Positions 8,811-18,008 of a stretch of 64,000 bases of DNA are shown in pieces (position 1 is the stretch's first letter; each line of letters opens with the position of its first letter). Origin of the DNA: an uncultured Ectothiorhodospiraceae bacterium (GTDB lineage: Bacteria > Pseudomonadota > Gammaproteobacteria > XJ16 > Halofilaceae); NCBI GenBank assembly GCA_913055615.1, contig CAJXKK010000005.1:55207-119206 (forward strand). The letters run 5' to 3'. The position numbers and the translations under genes are program-made. Below the pieces are notes generated by a model, which did no database searches, was not told the DNA's origin, and was given only the letters and a program-made list of their open reading frames with translations.

Positions 8811-9002
8811 GGGCACTTTCTGCGATGTACGTGAGTTCGCCGGGTTATACCCTTGAACCTAAGCAACACCCCGGGGATTTGTTTGGCAGCGGTTGTTGAG
8901 CATGTCCGCCGATGTGCGGAAAGCCTGATTCCCTCCAGCCCTCCCCACTTGAACCGCTGGTTCAAGGTCAAAGGCGGACAACGGCATGCGCGGTTTGTGC
9001 CC
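8811..9002 (+). ncRNA. ssrS: 6S RNA
   Basis: About 190 bases between zapA and ygfA, the conserved location of 6S RNA, which binds the sigma-70 holoenzyme and mimics an open promoter. Close matches to the E. coli RNA are visible: GGTTGTTGAGCATG followed by GCGGAAAGCCTGA in the central region, and CACTTGAACCGCTGGTTCAA in the 3' arm. The ends pair as a terminal stem (GGGCAC near 8811 with GTGCCC near 8997-9002). The exact 5' and 3' ends are estimates. Confidence 0.88.
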
Positions 9003-9038
9003 ACTTTTACATAGACGTCCCAGTAGACGAGGACTGCA

Positions 9039-9674
9039 ATGAAACAGGACATCGACCAGCAACGCGAAGTACTGCGCCAGTACGTGATCGAGCAGCGTAA
9101 TGCGCTGTCCCGGCACCAGCTGCGCGCCGCCGCACGCGACATGACGCTGCTTCTCGAATCGACGCCGGAGTTCCACCACGCGCTCCACATCGCCGCCTAC
9201 TGGCCGGTGAAGGGCGAGATGGATACCCGTGCGGTGATCGATCAGGCGGTTCGATACAACAAGCATGTCTATCTGCCGGTGATCGTCGAGGGCGACAGCA
9301 TGATGTTCGCGCCCTACGAGAAAGACATGCCGATGAAGAACAACCGCTTCGGCATCCCTGAACCCGATGTGGCGGCGGATCAGCTCGTCTCGCCGCGCGA
9401 TATGGACATCGTGATCGTGCCGCTCGTCGTCTTCGACAGCAACGGCCACCGCCTGGGCATGGGCGGCGGTTTCTACGATCGCACGTTCTCCTTCCTCAAC
9501 GAGGATCCGGATGCGGCCAAGCCCTGCCTCGTCGGTGCGGCCCACGAATTCCAGCACACCAGCGAGATCCCGGCGCATCCCTGGGATGTCCCGACCCGCA
9601 TGGTCGCGACGGAAGAGCGGGTCTGGCGCCGGTACCACGCCCTGCATGCGCAGGAGCAGGCCGAGACCGGCTGA
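9039..9674 (+). CDS. ygfA: 5-formyltetrahydrofolate cyclo-ligase
   Basis: ATP-dependent enzyme of 211 residues that converts 5-formyl-THF to methenyl-THF. It has an N-terminal helical region with REVLRQYVIEQRNALS, the phosphate-binding GMGGGFYDRTF near residue 142, and a C-terminal VPTRMVATEERVW segment. It directly follows 6S RNA and is probably read through from it, as in E. coli. Its product joins the same one-carbon pool as the glycine cleavage genes at the left edge. Confidence 0.95.
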   Translation: MKQDIDQQREVLRQYVIEQRNALSRHQLRAAARDMTLLLESTPEFHHALHIAAYWPVKGEMDTRAVIDQAVRYNKHVYLPVIVEGDSMMFAPYEKDMPMKNNRFGIPEPDVAADQLVSPRDMDIVIVPLVVFDSNGHRLGMGGGFYDRTFSFLNEDPDAAKPCLVGAAHEFQHTSEIPAHPWDVPTRMVATEERVWRRYHALHAQEQAETG

Positions 9675-9751
9675 ACAGCCCGGTGCACACCGCGGCGGCC
9701 GTTCCCCCGGGCGGTCGTCGCGTATTCCTTACCCCGTAGAAGGCAGACCCG

Positions 9752-10219
9752 ATGACGTGCTGGCTGTTCAAATCGGAACCCGATGTATTCGGGATCGACG
9801 ACCTCGCGGCCCAGCCCGGGCAGACCGATCACTGGGACGGCGTGCGCAACTACCAGGCACGCAATTTCATGCGCGACCGCATGAAAAAAGGCGAACTCGG
9901 GTTCTTCTACCACTCGAACACGAAAGTGCCCGGCATCGTGGGCATCGTCGAAATCGCCCGCGAGGGATACCCCGATCACACGGCCTTCGACCCCGAAGAC
10001 CCGCATTACGACCCGAAGAGCGATCCGGACAATCCGCGCTGGATCATGGTGGACGTGAAGCTCGTGCGCAAACTCGAGCGCACGATCACCCTGACCGAAC
10101 TCAAGGAGCTGGCCGGGCGGCCGGAGCTTGCCGAATTCCCGCTTGTGCGCAAGGGGAATCGGTTGTCGGTGATGCCGGTTACCGAGGAGCAGTGGGAGTT
10201 CGTTCTCGGGCTGGAGTAG
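9752..10219 (+). CDS. EVE domain-containing protein
   Basis: Protein of 155 residues consisting of one EVE domain (PUA-related fold). Typical segments are WLFKSEPDVFGIDDL at the N-terminus, DGVRNYQARNFMRDRM, GELGFFYHSN and GIVGIVEIAREGYPD. EVE proteins bind modified nucleotides in some systems, but this single-domain form is a widespread housekeeping protein often near ygfA. It is the last gene of this run; 77 bases separate it from ygfA. Confidence 0.92.
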   Translation: MTCWLFKSEPDVFGIDDLAAQPGQTDHWDGVRNYQARNFMRDRMKKGELGFFYHSNTKVPGIVGIVEIAREGYPDHTAFDPEDPHYDPKSDPDNPRWIMVDVKLVRKLERTITLTELKELAGRPELAEFPLVRKGNRLSVMPVTEEQWEFVLGLE

Positions 10220-10290
10220 TTCTTCCGGCCGATCGGCTGGCCGGTCTCATTTGGTCGCTCGTTTTATCGTTGAGTTCTCGTCGCATGCAG

Positions 10291-10308
10291 GTCGGGTTTG
10301 AACCCGAC
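10291..10308. repeat. REP-like hairpin, GTCGGGTTT family
   Basis: An 18-base palindrome, GTCGGGTTT followed by GAACCCGAC, of the same family as the two outer arms of the large palindrome that begins 22 bases further on. Confidence 0.6.
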
Positions 10309-10330
10309 TCCCCCGGCGGTTCCCCCCACC

Positions 10331-10563
10331 GTAGGTCGGGTTTTAACCCGACACCGGCGTGTCGGTTTCCAGGGCGTGTCCTTTCAGTCGACGCGTTTCG
10401 GTATGGGTTTTCCATTCTGGATATGTGGTCCGGGTTTCGCCCGCTGTCCGCGGGCGAAACCCACGCCACATATCCGAACCGAAAACACGGACACCGAACG
10501 ACACGGGCCAAAAGGACAGGTGCAAGACGCAGACACGCAGTGTCGGGTTAAAACCCGACCTAC
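10331..10563. repeat. 233-bp imperfect palindrome with REP-like ends
   Basis: The stretch is symmetrical about 10447. The outer arms are GTAGGTCGGGTTTTAACCCG at 10331 and its near-perfect inverse ending at 10563. The innermost arms are GGATATGTGG..GGGTTTCGCCCGC (10419-10444) and the inverse (10450-10476), with a 5-base loop. Between them the arms still match at roughly 70 percent. It fills the gap between the EVE gene and ilvA (10220-10669), and no gene is seen there. It resembles a MITE or a mosaic of REP units. Confidence 0.75.
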
Positions 10564-10669
10564 GAAGCGGTAAACGCGGATGTTTACGGGTACGGAAACC
10601 CCACGTCCCGGCGGACCAGACACCGGGATATCAATCGCACAGCGCCGGCGACGGGCCAGCGATTACGGA

Positions 10670-12184
10670 TCAGCGCAGAAAAGTCCGGTACGCCGCGTTA
10701 TCCGACTCCTCTTCCCAGAAATACCCCAGATCATCGAGGAATTTCCGGAACGCCTTGCCGTCTTCATCAGGCACCTGCATCCCGGCCAGAACCCGACCAT
10801 AGGCGGCGCCATGGTTGCGGTAGTGGAACAGCGATATGTTCCAGCCGCGCCCCATGCCGTCGAGGAAGTTCTGCAGCGCACCGGGCCGCTCGGGGAATTC
10901 GAACCGCAGGACGCGCTCGTTGGGCACCAGCCCGTTCGTATGCCCGCCGACGAGATAGCGTATATGGAGCTTCGCCATCTCGTTGTCGGTCAGGTCGAGG
11001 ATCTCGTAACCCTTGCCGCGCAGGTCATCGAGGATCGCCTTGCGTTCGTCCTCGCCACCACGGGTCTGCACACCGACAAAGACATGGGCCCGTTCGGTGT
11101 CGGCGTAGCGGTAATTGAACTCGGTGACCGAGCGCTTGCCGAGCGCGTTGCAGAATTTGCGGAAGGCGCCGGGGCGCTCGGGCAGCGTGGCCGCGAACAG
11201 CACCTCGCGGTGCTCGCCCAGCTCCGCGCGTTCGGCGACATGGCGCAGGCGGTCGAAATTGATATTGGCACCGCAGATGACCGGGATCATGTTCGCTTCG
11301 GTCAGACCTTCGCGCTCGACATAGCGCTTCATGCCCGCGACACCCAGCGCGCCGGCCGGCTCCGTCAGCGTGCGCGTATCGCCGAACACGTCCTTGATCG
11401 CCGCGCAGATCTCATCGGTGGTGACGGTCACGATCTCGTCCACGTATTTGCGGGCGAGCCGGAACGTCTCCTTGCCGGGACAGGCCACGGCAACACCATC
11501 GGCGAAGATCCCGACGTGCTTGAGGCGGGTACGGCGCCCCCGCTCGAGCGACACGGACATCGAGGCGGCATCCTCCGGCTCGACGCCGATGATCTTCGTC
11601 TCCGGGCGCAGATACTTCATGAACGCCGCAATACCGGTGATCAGGCCGCCGCCGCCGACCGGCACGAACACGGCGTGGAGGTTGTCGCCGAACTGGCGGC
11701 AGAGCTCCATGCCGACCGTCCCCTGCCCGGCGATCGTGTCGGGGTGGTCGTAGGGGTGGATGAACGGATAGCCGTGTTCCTCCTCGATCTCACGGGCGTG
11801 CGCGTAGGCCTGGTCGTAGGCATCGCCATGCAGGATCGCCCGCCCGCCCAGCGCCTTCACGGCATCGACCTTGATCTGCGGGGTCGTGCGTGGCATCACG
11901 ATCATGGCCTTGAGCCCGAGCTTCTTCGCGGCCAGCGCGACGCCCTGGGCATGATTGCCCGCGGACGAACAGGTCACCCCTTCGAGTTTCTGCTGCCGGC
12001 TCAGTTGCCAGATCCGGTTATAGGCGCCCCGCAGCTTGAACGAGAAGATGCTCTGCTGGTCCTCGCGCTTGAGCAGAATGCGATTACCCAGGCGGCGCGA
12101 GAGCGCGGGGGCTTCGTCGAGAGGGGATTCGATCGCGACATCGTAGACGCGCGCGGAGAGGATTCTTTCGATGTACTTATCCAT
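10670..12184 (-). CDS. ilvA: Threonine ammonia-lyase, biosynthetic
   Basis: PLP enzyme of 504 residues making 2-oxobutanoate from threonine, the first step of isoleucine synthesis. The PLP lysine lies in SFKLRGAYN near residue 48, the phosphate-binding loop is PVGGGGL near residue 176, and two ACT-like regulatory repeats follow (FAATLPERPGAF and LRFEFPERPGAL), as in the isoleucine-inhibited biosynthetic form. Divergent from rpiA, the conserved gammaproteobacterial pair. Confidence 0.97.
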   Translation of the reverse strand: MDKYIERILSARVYDVAIESPLDEAPALSRRLGNRILLKREDQQSIFSFKLRGAYNRIWQLSRQQKLEGVTCSSAGNHAQGVALAAKKLGLKAMIVMPRTTPQIKVDAVKALGGRAILHGDAYDQAYAHAREIEEEHGYPFIHPYDHPDTIAGQGTVGMELCRQFGDNLHAVFVPVGGGGLITGIAAFMKYLRPETKIIGVEPEDAASMSVSLERGRRTRLKHVGIFADGVAVACPGKETFRLARKYVDEIVTVTTDEICAAIKDVFGDTRTLTEPAGALGVAGMKRYVEREGLTEANMIPVICGANINFDRLRHVAERAELGEHREVLFAATLPERPGAFRKFCNALGKRSVTEFNYRYADTERAHVFVGVQTRGGEDERKAILDDLRGKGYEILDLTDNEMAKLHIRYLVGGHTNGLVPNERVLRFEFPERPGALQNFLDGMGRGWNISLFHYRNHGAAYGRVLAGMQVPDEDGKAFRKFLDDLGYFWEEESDNAAYRTFLR

Positions 12185-12291
12185 AAGCCCGCCAAGGTAG
12201 CAACCTGGATGGAGATTGAACAGGGTCGCGGGGTTTGCTGCCCCGCGGGTGACGGCTACACTTACTACCCCGAACAGCGGAGAGTCGCTCG

Positions 12292-12948
12292 ATGTCCCAG
12301 GACGATGCCAAACGCCAGGCGGCCGAGGCCGCGCTGGAGTTCGTGACCGACGACATGATCGTCGGCGTCGGTACCGGCTCGACGGTCAACCATTTCATCG
12401 ATGCGCTGGCCGGTATGGCCGCCCGGATCGAGGGCGCCGTCGCCAGTTCCGAGGCCAGCGCCGAGCGCCTGCGCCGTCACCGGATCCCGGTACTCGAACT
12501 CAACGATACGGGCGACCTGCCGCTGTACGTCGACGGGGCCGACGAGTTCACCACGCACCGCGCCCTGATCAAGGGCGGCGGTGGCGCGCTCACGCGCGAG
12601 AAGATCGTGGCCGGCGCCAGCCGCCATTTCGTGTGCATCGTCGACCAGAGCAAACGCGTCGACTGGCTGGGCGGCTTCCCGCTGCCGGTGGAGGTTATCC
12701 CGATGGCACGCTCATTCGTCGCCCGCCACCTGACGCGCCTGGGCGGGCAACCCGAACTGCGCAGCGGCGTCACGACCGACAACGGCAACGCGATCCTCGA
12801 TGTCCACAATCTCCAGATCATGGAACCGATCGAGTTCGAACGCCGCATCAACGACATCCCCGGCGTCGTCTGCAACGGCATCTTCGCCCTGCGCCCCGCC
12901 GACGAAATCCTCATCGCCGGCCCCGACGGCATCGAACGCATCCGCTGA
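12292..12948 (+). CDS. rpiA: Ribose-5-phosphate isomerase A
   Basis: Isomerase of 218 residues interconverting ribose 5-phosphate and ribulose 5-phosphate. Motifs in order are [16 protein letters not shown] near residue 24, YVDGADEF near 79, [11 protein letters not shown] near 93 and ITGxxG-like [13 protein letters not shown] near the C-terminus. The start MSQDDAKRQ is preceded by GGAG. It works with rpe and tkt, also in this window, in the non-oxidative pentose phosphate pathway. Confidence 0.96.
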   Translation: MSQDDAKRQAAEAALEFVTDDMIVGVGTGSTVNHFIDALAGMAARIEGAVASSEASAERLRRHRIPVLELNDTGDLPLYVDGADEFTTHRALIKGGGGALTREKIVAGASRHFVCIVDQSKRVDWLGGFPLPVEVIPMARSFVARHLTRLGGQPELRSGVTTDNGNAILDVHNLQIMEPIEFERRINDIPGVVCNGIFALRPADEILIAGPDGIERIR

Positions 12949-12969
12949 CGTCGATCCGCGGGTTCGGAA

Positions 12970-13257
12970 GAACCACAGATGGACACAGATAAACACAGAG
13001 GGGCGTCGGGGTGGCCCGGTTCTTCTGGAGCTTGGCTGAGAGGGTGTGCCAGTGGACGTGAAAATCAGAACCACGAGATAAACACAAAATAGCTCAGTGC
13101 CCCGCGCACGCCAGATTCAGGCCTTAAGGCCATTTTGTCTCCATTTCGTGGTTCTTCACGCCACCGCGTACGCTCGACAGACCGGTCAGCGAAGCTCCAC
13201 AACCCGGTCGGCTTCCGCCCACGCCCCTCTGTGTTCATCTGTGTCTATCCGTGGTTC
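12970..13257. repeat. 288-bp imperfect palindrome, ACCACAGATGGACACAGAT family
   Basis: The outer arms (12970-13006 and 13221-13257) are 37-base inverted repeats with about three mismatches. Inner arms built on GAACCACGAGATAAACACAA (13067-13090) and its inverse (about 13134-13158) share nearly the same centre, and the palindrome GGCCTTAAGGCC lies at 13121-13132. It occupies the space between rpiA and tRNA-Gln; no gene is seen in it. Confidence 0.75.
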
Positions 13258-13291
13258 CCGCCCTACTCTCACACCGCGCCGCCTTCAAACG

Positions 13292-13328
13292 AAAAACGCC
13301 GCGCCCGGCAGGCCGGGCGCGGCGTTTT
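13292..13328. terminator. Bidirectional rho-independent terminator
   Basis: A 12-base perfect stem, CGCCGCGCCCGG.. with its inverse, is flanked by AAAAA on one side and TTTT on the other. It lies immediately downstream of tRNA-Gln (minus strand) and can end transcripts from both sides. Confidence 0.85.
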
Positions 13329-13335
13329 CGCGGTA

Positions 13336-13409
13336 TGGCTGGGGGACCAGGATTCGAACCTGGGTTGACGGAGTCAGAGTCCGTAGTCCTACCGCTAGAC
13401 GATCCCCCA
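13336..13409 (-). tRNA. tRNA-Gln (anticodon CTG)
   Basis: A 74-base cloverleaf with encoded CCA. The acceptor TGGGGGA pairs with TCCCCCA, followed by discriminator G. The anticodon stem ACGGA/TCCGT encloses the loop CTCTGAC, giving CTG. The T arm has GGTTCGAATCC. It lies downstream of the rplM-rpsI operon on the same strand. Confidence 0.95.
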
Positions 13410-13464
13410 GTTGTCTGGACCCATACCCTACGAAATCCCGCAGGGCATGGGCAACCGGCCGACC

Positions 13465-13854
13465 TCAGCGCTTGGAGTACTGGGTCGCGCGGCGGGCCTT
13501 GCGCAGGCCGATCTTCTTGCGCTCGACCTTACGGTCATCGCGCGTCAGATAGCCGCCCTGGCGGAGCACGCCGCGCAGCTCTTCCTCGTAGGAGACCAGC
13601 GCGCGGGCCACACCCATGCGGATGGCGCCGGCCTGACCGCTGCCACCACCGCCCTCGACGGTGATATGGAAGTCGAAGCGGCTCTGGACCTCGGCGGCCT
13701 CGAGCGGCTGGCGCACGATCATTCGGGCCGTCTCGCGGCCGAAGAATTCGTCCACCGGGCGGCCGTTGACCGTGATGTCACCGGAGCCGGGGCGCATGAA
13801 GACGCGTGCGCTGGAGGTCTTGCGCCGGCCCGTGCCGTAGTACTGCTGCTGCAT
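13465..13854 (-). CDS. rpsI: 30S ribosomal protein S9
   Basis: Ribosomal protein of 129 residues. It begins [19 protein letters not shown] and ends in the conserved basic tail [12 protein letters not shown], whose last residues reach the ribosomal P site. It is the second gene of the rplM-rpsI operon, 32 bases after rplM. Confidence 0.98.
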   Translation of the reverse strand: MQQQYYGTGRRKTSSARVFMRPGSGDITVNGRPVDEFFGRETARMIVRQPLEAAEVQSRFDFHITVEGGGGSGQAGAIRMGVARALVSYEEELRGVLRQGGYLTRDDRKVERKKIGLRKARRATQYSKR

Positions 13855-13886
13855 GCTGATGCTTCCTCGTTGGCTGACCGTGGCGC

Positions 13887-14315
13887 TCAGATATCGAGCG
13901 GCTGCGGTTGCTGGGCCTGGTGGCGGTGCTCGGGGCCCGGGTACACCTTGAGCTTGCCGAACATCGAGCGGCCGAGCGGGTTGCGCGGAAGCATCCCCTT
14001 GACCGCGTACTCGATGATGCGCTCCGGCTTGCGCTGGCGCAGCTTGTTAAGCGGCTCGGACTTGAGGTTACCGACGTAACCGGTCCACCGGTGGTAGTAC
14101 TTGTCGGATTCCTTGTTGCCGCTGACGTGCACCTTGTCGGCATTGACGACCACGATGTAGTCGCCGGTATCGACGTGCGGCGTGTATTCGGGCTTGTGCT
14201 TGCCGCGCAGGCGCCGGGCGATCTCGGTCGCGAGCCGGCCCAGCGTCTTGCCGCTGGCATCGACCACGTACCAGTCCCGCCGGACTTCCTCGGGCTTCGC
14301 GCTGAAGGTCTTCAT
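13887..14315 (-). CDS. rplM: 50S ribosomal protein L13
   Basis: Ribosomal protein of 142 residues. Hallmarks are [15 protein letters not shown] near residue 15, [11 protein letters not shown] near 49, and [11 protein letters not shown] near 105. It is the first gene of the operon with rpsI. In E. coli L13 represses its own operon through the leader; the leader here (14316-14400) shows no obvious structure that I can assign. Confidence 0.98.
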   Translation of the reverse strand: MKTFSAKPEEVRRDWYVVDASGKTLGRLATEIARRLRGKHKPEYTPHVDTGDYIVVVNADKVHVSGNKESDKYYHRWTGYVGNLKSEPLNKLRQRKPERIIEYAVKGMLPRNPLGRSMFGKLKVYPGPEHRHQAQQPQPLDI

Positions 14316-14609
14316 CGACGACTCCGGACGATCTTGCGGGGCGGTGCCGGATCCCGGCCCGCCGAAAGGGGCGCGATTTTACCCAGGAGCGCCGCCCCAT
14401 ACAAGCGCCACCCGAAATTTGCATCCCCGCCGCGGGCTTGCTACAACGAGCGCCATTCGGCGCCTCCGGGACGGGCACAGCCGGAGCGGCGCACCGGCCA
14501 GGGCGGGGATCCATGATCCGGCGCACCCGGCGGCGCCCCAACGGACAACAACAACAATAAACAATAAGCGCGTCAGCGACGCGATACACAACCATAAAAA
14601 GATTGCGGA

Positions 14610-14633
14610 GGGGGCCTCGGCCCCCGAATTTTT
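14610..14633. terminator. Hairpin terminator between speD and rplM
   Basis: The stem GGGGGCC-TC-GGCCCCC (14610-14625) is followed on the plus strand by GAATTTTT; on the minus strand the T-run lies about 10 bases beyond the stem. It probably ends speD transcripts. The rest of 14316-14649 is the rplM leader and contains no visible gene. Confidence 0.55.
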
Positions 14634-14649
14634 CTCCGGGGCCGGGCGC

Positions 14650-15468
14650 TCAGAGCCTGAGGCTGCGCCCGAGATTTCGCCCGTAGAAGATCTCGGCCAT
14701 CTCCCGGCGCACCTGCTGCTCCACCTTCCGCAGCTCCTTCGGCGGTAAATCCTCCTTCCCGGCGCCGAACAGGTAATCGTTCAGATCGAACTCGCTCAGG
14801 ACCATCTTCGTGTGGAACAGGTTCTCCTGGTACACGTTGACGTCGAACATCTGATACCGCTCCCTGGTATCGCGGGACATATAGTTCTGGATCGAGTTGA
14901 TTTTGTGGTCGATGAAGTGCTTCTTGCCCTTCACGTCCCGGGTGAAGCCGCGGACCCGGTAATCGACGATCACGATATCGGACTCGAAGCTGTGGATCAG
15001 GTAATTCAGCGCCTTCAGCGGCGAGATCCGGCCGCAGGTGGAGACGTCGATATCGGCCCGGAAGGTGCTGATCCCGCCATCCGGGTGGCTCTCCGGATAC
15101 GTGTGGACCGTGATATGGCTCTTGTCGAGGTGGCCGGCGACGGCATCCGGCAGCGGTCCCGGGGATTCCGCGTTCGAGATCCCCTCGGAGGCGACCGGTT
15201 CCTCGGAGATCAGCAGCGTGACGCTGGCGCCCTGGGGATCATAGTTCTGGCGCGCGACATTGAGGATATTGGCGCCGATCAGGGCCGCGACATCCTCCAG
15301 GATGCCGGTCAGGCGCTCGGCGTTGTATTCCTCATCGATATACTCGATGTATTCGCGGCGATGCTGTTCGCTCTGCGCGTAGCAGATATCGTGGATATTG
15401 AAGCTCAGCGTCTTCGTGAGGTTATTGAAACCGTGAAGCCTGATATTGCGCTTGAGCGTCTGAGACAA
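14650..15468 (-). CDS. speD: S-adenosylmethionine decarboxylase proenzyme
   Basis: Pyruvoyl enzyme of 272 residues (E. coli SpeD has 264) giving decarboxylated SAM for spermidine synthesis. Self-cleavage is expected before the Ser in [16 protein letters not shown], which becomes the pyruvoyl group. Other conserved stretches are [20 protein letters not shown] and [12 protein letters not shown]. The start is TTG at 15468 (MSQTLKRNI), set by alignment to the family and a GGGGG ribosome site seven bases away; the frame is open further upstream but reads as low-complexity. Confidence 0.95.
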   Translation of the reverse strand: MSQTLKRNIRLHGFNNLTKTLSFNIHDICYAQSEQHRREYIEYIDEEYNAERLTGILEDVAALIGANILNVARQNYDPQGASVTLLISEEPVASEGISNAESPGPLPDAVAGHLDKSHITVHTYPESHPDGGISTFRADIDVSTCGRISPLKALNYLIHSFESDIVIVDYRVRGFTRDVKGKKHFIDHKINSIQNYMSRDTRERYQMFDVNVYQENLFHTKMVLSEFDLNDYLFGAGKEDLPPKELRKVEQQVRREMAEIFYGRNLGRSLRL

Positions 15469-15729
15469 GATTACGCCCCCGGCTACGGGTCCCCGGCGAG
15501 ACGCCTTCGACCGACCATGATACCCCCGGCGGCGTACGCCCCCGGCCCAGCCCCTCAGCGGTACCTCCGGCCTGCCGCGACAACCGCGTAGCGCGATCGA
15601 AGGCCCCGCAACCCGCTGATCGGCTTGCATGGAACCGGTGCGGCACCGGTCGGCATCGCGACCGCTTCGGGAAAGCGGACGATACTAACAGAACGCGAGG
15701 CACGCCCACGATACCGGGCGTGGAAGGGA

Positions 15730-16149
15730 TCACGCCTCGGGGCGCAGCTCCCAGTCATGGGTAATGGCGGCGGTCGACGCCAGCATCCGGGCGACCGAAC
15801 AGTATTTCTCCGCGGACAGTTCAACGGCCCGGGCCACGCGGTCTTCGCCGAGACCGTCGCCGCTGATGACGAAGTGCATATGGATTGCCGTAAAGACCTT
15901 CGGGTCCGCGCCTGCGCGCTCGGCCTCGATTTCCACGTGACAGGCGGCCACGGTGCGGCGTGATCGTCGCAGGATGTGCACCACGTCGAAGGCGCTGCAG
16001 CCGCCAAGACCGAGCAGCACCATCTCCATCGGGCGCGCCCCCTGGTTGCGGCCGCCGGCATCGGGCGGGCCGTCCATGACGACCGCGTGGCCGCTGTCGG
16101 TCCGTCCGAGGAAACGGGCCTCGCCCTGCCAGGCTACACTTACCTGCAT
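15730..16149 (-). CDS. OsmC family protein (YhfA-like)
   Basis: Protein of 139 residues with the OsmC/Ohr fold. It has RPMEMVLLGLGGCSAFDVV in the middle, where the Cys is the conserved OsmC cysteine, and ISGDGLGEDRVARAVELS near the C-terminus. The start is the ATG preceded by GAGGAG. The YhfA subgroup sits opposite crp in many gammaproteobacteria, as here. Its substrate is not known, though OsmC proteins often reduce peroxides. Confidence 0.88.
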   Translation of the reverse strand: MQVSVAWQGEARFLGRTDSGHAVVMDGPPDAGGRNQGARPMEMVLLGLGGCSAFDVVHILRRSRRTVAACHVEIEAERAGADPKVFTAIHMHFVISGDGLGEDRVARAVELSAEKYCSVARMLASTAAITHDWELRPEA

Positions 16150-16204
16150 CTCCCACACTCCTCTGTCTTTGACAGTCAGGCCAAAGGCGGTAAAGAATCC
16201 CACT

Positions 16205-16843
16205 ATGGCATTGCACTCATCAGGCAAGTCGGAACCGGACTGGCTCCCGGTCCTGCTGGAGCACAGCCACCGCCATTCTTATCCGGCGCGCGCCACCATC
16301 ATCCAGGGCGGCGCGGACTCGGACGTACTCTATTACATACTCAGCGGGTCGGTCAGTGTCAGCATCGAGGATGCCGAGGGCCACGAGATTATCCTCGCGT
16401 ACCTCAACGAAGGCGAGTTCTTCGGCGAGATGGGCATGTTCGACAAGGACACCCAGCGCAGTGCCTGGGTGACCGCGCGCACCGAGTGCACGCTCGCCGA
16501 GGCCGACTACGATCAGTTCCGCGCGATGTCACAGCACACGCCCGACGTGCTGTTCGCGGTCGCCGGTCAGATGGCGGATCGCCTGCGCCGCACCAGCGCC
16601 AAGGTCCATGACCTCGCCTTCCTGGATGTCGCCGGGCGCGTGGCGCGTACGCTGCTGGACCTTGCCCGCGAGCCGGATGCGATGACGCACCCGGACGGCA
16701 TGCAGATCAAGATTACCCGCCAGGAGATCGCACGGATCGTCGGCTGCTCCCGCGAGATGGTCGGCCGGGTGCTCAAGGATCTCGAGGACAGCGGCCTGAT
16801 CGAGGCCCACGGCAAGACGATGGTGGTCCACGGGACGCGTTGA
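16205..16843 (+). CDS. crp: cAMP-activated transcriptional regulator CRP
   Basis: Regulator of 212 residues (E. coli CRP 210). The cyclic nucleotide domain has GEFFGEMGMFDKDTQRSAW with the Arg-Ser pair that contacts cAMP phosphate, then a long dimer helix, then the winged helix with RQEIARIVGCSREMVGRVLK, the recognition helix matching the CRP consensus. It is divergent from the OsmC gene, with starts 55 bases apart. It is probably a global regulator of carbon use, possibly including the glycogen cluster here. Confidence 0.93.
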   Translation: MALHSSGKSEPDWLPVLLEHSHRHSYPARATIIQGGADSDVLYYILSGSVSVSIEDAEGHEIILAYLNEGEFFGEMGMFDKDTQRSAWVTARTECTLAEADYDQFRAMSQHTPDVLFAVAGQMADRLRRTSAKVHDLAFLDVAGRVARTLLDLAREPDAMTHPDGMQIKITRQEIARIVGCSREMVGRVLKDLEDSGLIEAHGKTMVVHGTR

Positions 16844-16950
16844 AGGCGCACTGCTGGTCCGATACCGCCTTCGCACGCAATCCTGCGTGCGGGCTCCGGC
16901 ACACCCTCTTCGGGGGTCTCGCCAGACCGCGAAGGAACGCAAAGCACGCC

Positions 16951-17111
16951 TGTAGCAGCGGGCTTGCCCGCGAACCGTTGTCCGCAGCCACCGGGGTGGA
17001 GCAATCGTTTCGACCCGGGTCGGGCCGGGCGAGACCATCACGGGGAAGCGCTGAGCAGGACGAGCCGCGTTTCACCCCACAAACCGGTTCGCGGGCAAGC
17101 CCGCTCCTACA
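16951..17111. repeat. Paired REP-like arms, TGTAGGAGCGGGCTTGCCCG family
   Basis: TGTAGCAGCGGGCTTGCCCG with CGAACCG (16951-16977) is repeated inverted at 17085-17111. The gap 16844-17174 holds only this element and shorter GC-rich palindromes; no gene is seen. A related single copy lies after glgA. Confidence 0.65.
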
Positions 17112-17174
17112 AAACCATCGTATCCCTGGCGTCCTTCGGACCTTGTCCCCGGGACAGCGCCGCAGCCGATCGGG

Positions 17175-18008
17175 TTAACGCGGCGGCCCATCGGTCCCGA
17201 ACAGTTCCGCCAGACGCGCGCCCGGATCGGGAGCGGTCATGAAGGCCTCGCCCACCAGGAAGGCATGTACGCCGTTGGCCCGCATTCCGGCCACGCCCTC
17301 GCTCGTGTGGATACCGCTCTCGGTCACCAGCAGGACATCATCGGGCACCCGTTCCCGCAGGCGGGTCGTGGTGGCGACGTCGGTCTCAAAGGTACGCAGG
17401 TCGCGGTTGTTGATACCAACCAGGTCCGGCTCCAGGGCCAATACCCGCTCCAGTTCGTCGCCGTCGTGCACCTCGACCAGCGTATCCATGCCGAGGTGGG
17501 CGGCCAGATCCCGCAGTTCGCGCATGGCGGCGTCGCCCAGCGCCGCGGCGATCAGCAGGATCGCGTCCGCGCTCATCGCGCGCGCCTCGTAGACCTGGTA
17601 GGGGTCGATCATGAAGTCCTTGCGCAGTACCGGCAGGCCGCTGGCCTCGCGCGCGGCGGACAGATGCGCCGGATCGCCCTGGAAGAAGTCGCGATCGGTC
17701 AGCACCGACAGCGCGGCGGCACCACCCGCGGCGTAGGAGCGACCGATCGCGGCCGGGTCGAAGTCCGCCCGAAGCACGCCCCGGCTCGGGCTCGCCTTCT
17801 TCACCTCCGCGATCACGGCCGCGTCGCCGGCCTCGACGCGACCCGCCAGCGCGGCCCGCAGGCCGCGCGGGGCATCCGCGTCCGCCGCCCGGCGGGCAAG
17901 CGCCGACAGCGGCTCCCGCTCAGCGGCCGCAGCAATCTCCTCGACCTTGCGCGCGAGAATGCGGCGAAGGATATCCGGCGTATCGGCGATCGGCGTGTCA
18001 AAACTCAT
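17175..18008 (-). CDS. trpC: Indole-3-glycerol phosphate synthase
   Basis: TIM-barrel enzyme of 277 residues in tryptophan synthesis. Motifs include [14 protein letters not shown] near residue 89, [16 protein letters not shown] near 148, [10 protein letters not shown] near 211 and VTESGIHT near 238. The start ATG at 18008 overlaps the trpD end by 11 bases; it is not fused to trpF. It is the last gene of the trpE-(GxxExxY)-trpG-trpD-trpC operon. Confidence 0.96.
   Translation of the reverse strand: MSFDTPIADTPDILRRILARKVEEIAAAAEREPLSALARRAADADAPRGLRAALAGRVEAGDAAVIAEVKKASPSRGVLRADFDPAAIGRSYAAGGAAALSVLTDRDFFQGDPAHLSAAREASGLPVLRKDFMIDPYQVYEARAMSADAILLIAAALGDAAMRELRDLAAHLGMDTLVEVHDGDELERVLALEPDLVGINNRDLRTFETDVATTTRLRERVPDDVLLVTESGIHTSEGVAGMRANGVHAFLVGEAFMTAPDPGARLAELFGTDGPPR

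Noticed and set aside
14610-14633. Terminator as evidence for a plus-strand gene upstream of it.
   Set aside because: No plus-strand gene with coding character ends there; the stem is better explained as the speD terminator or a bidirectional one.
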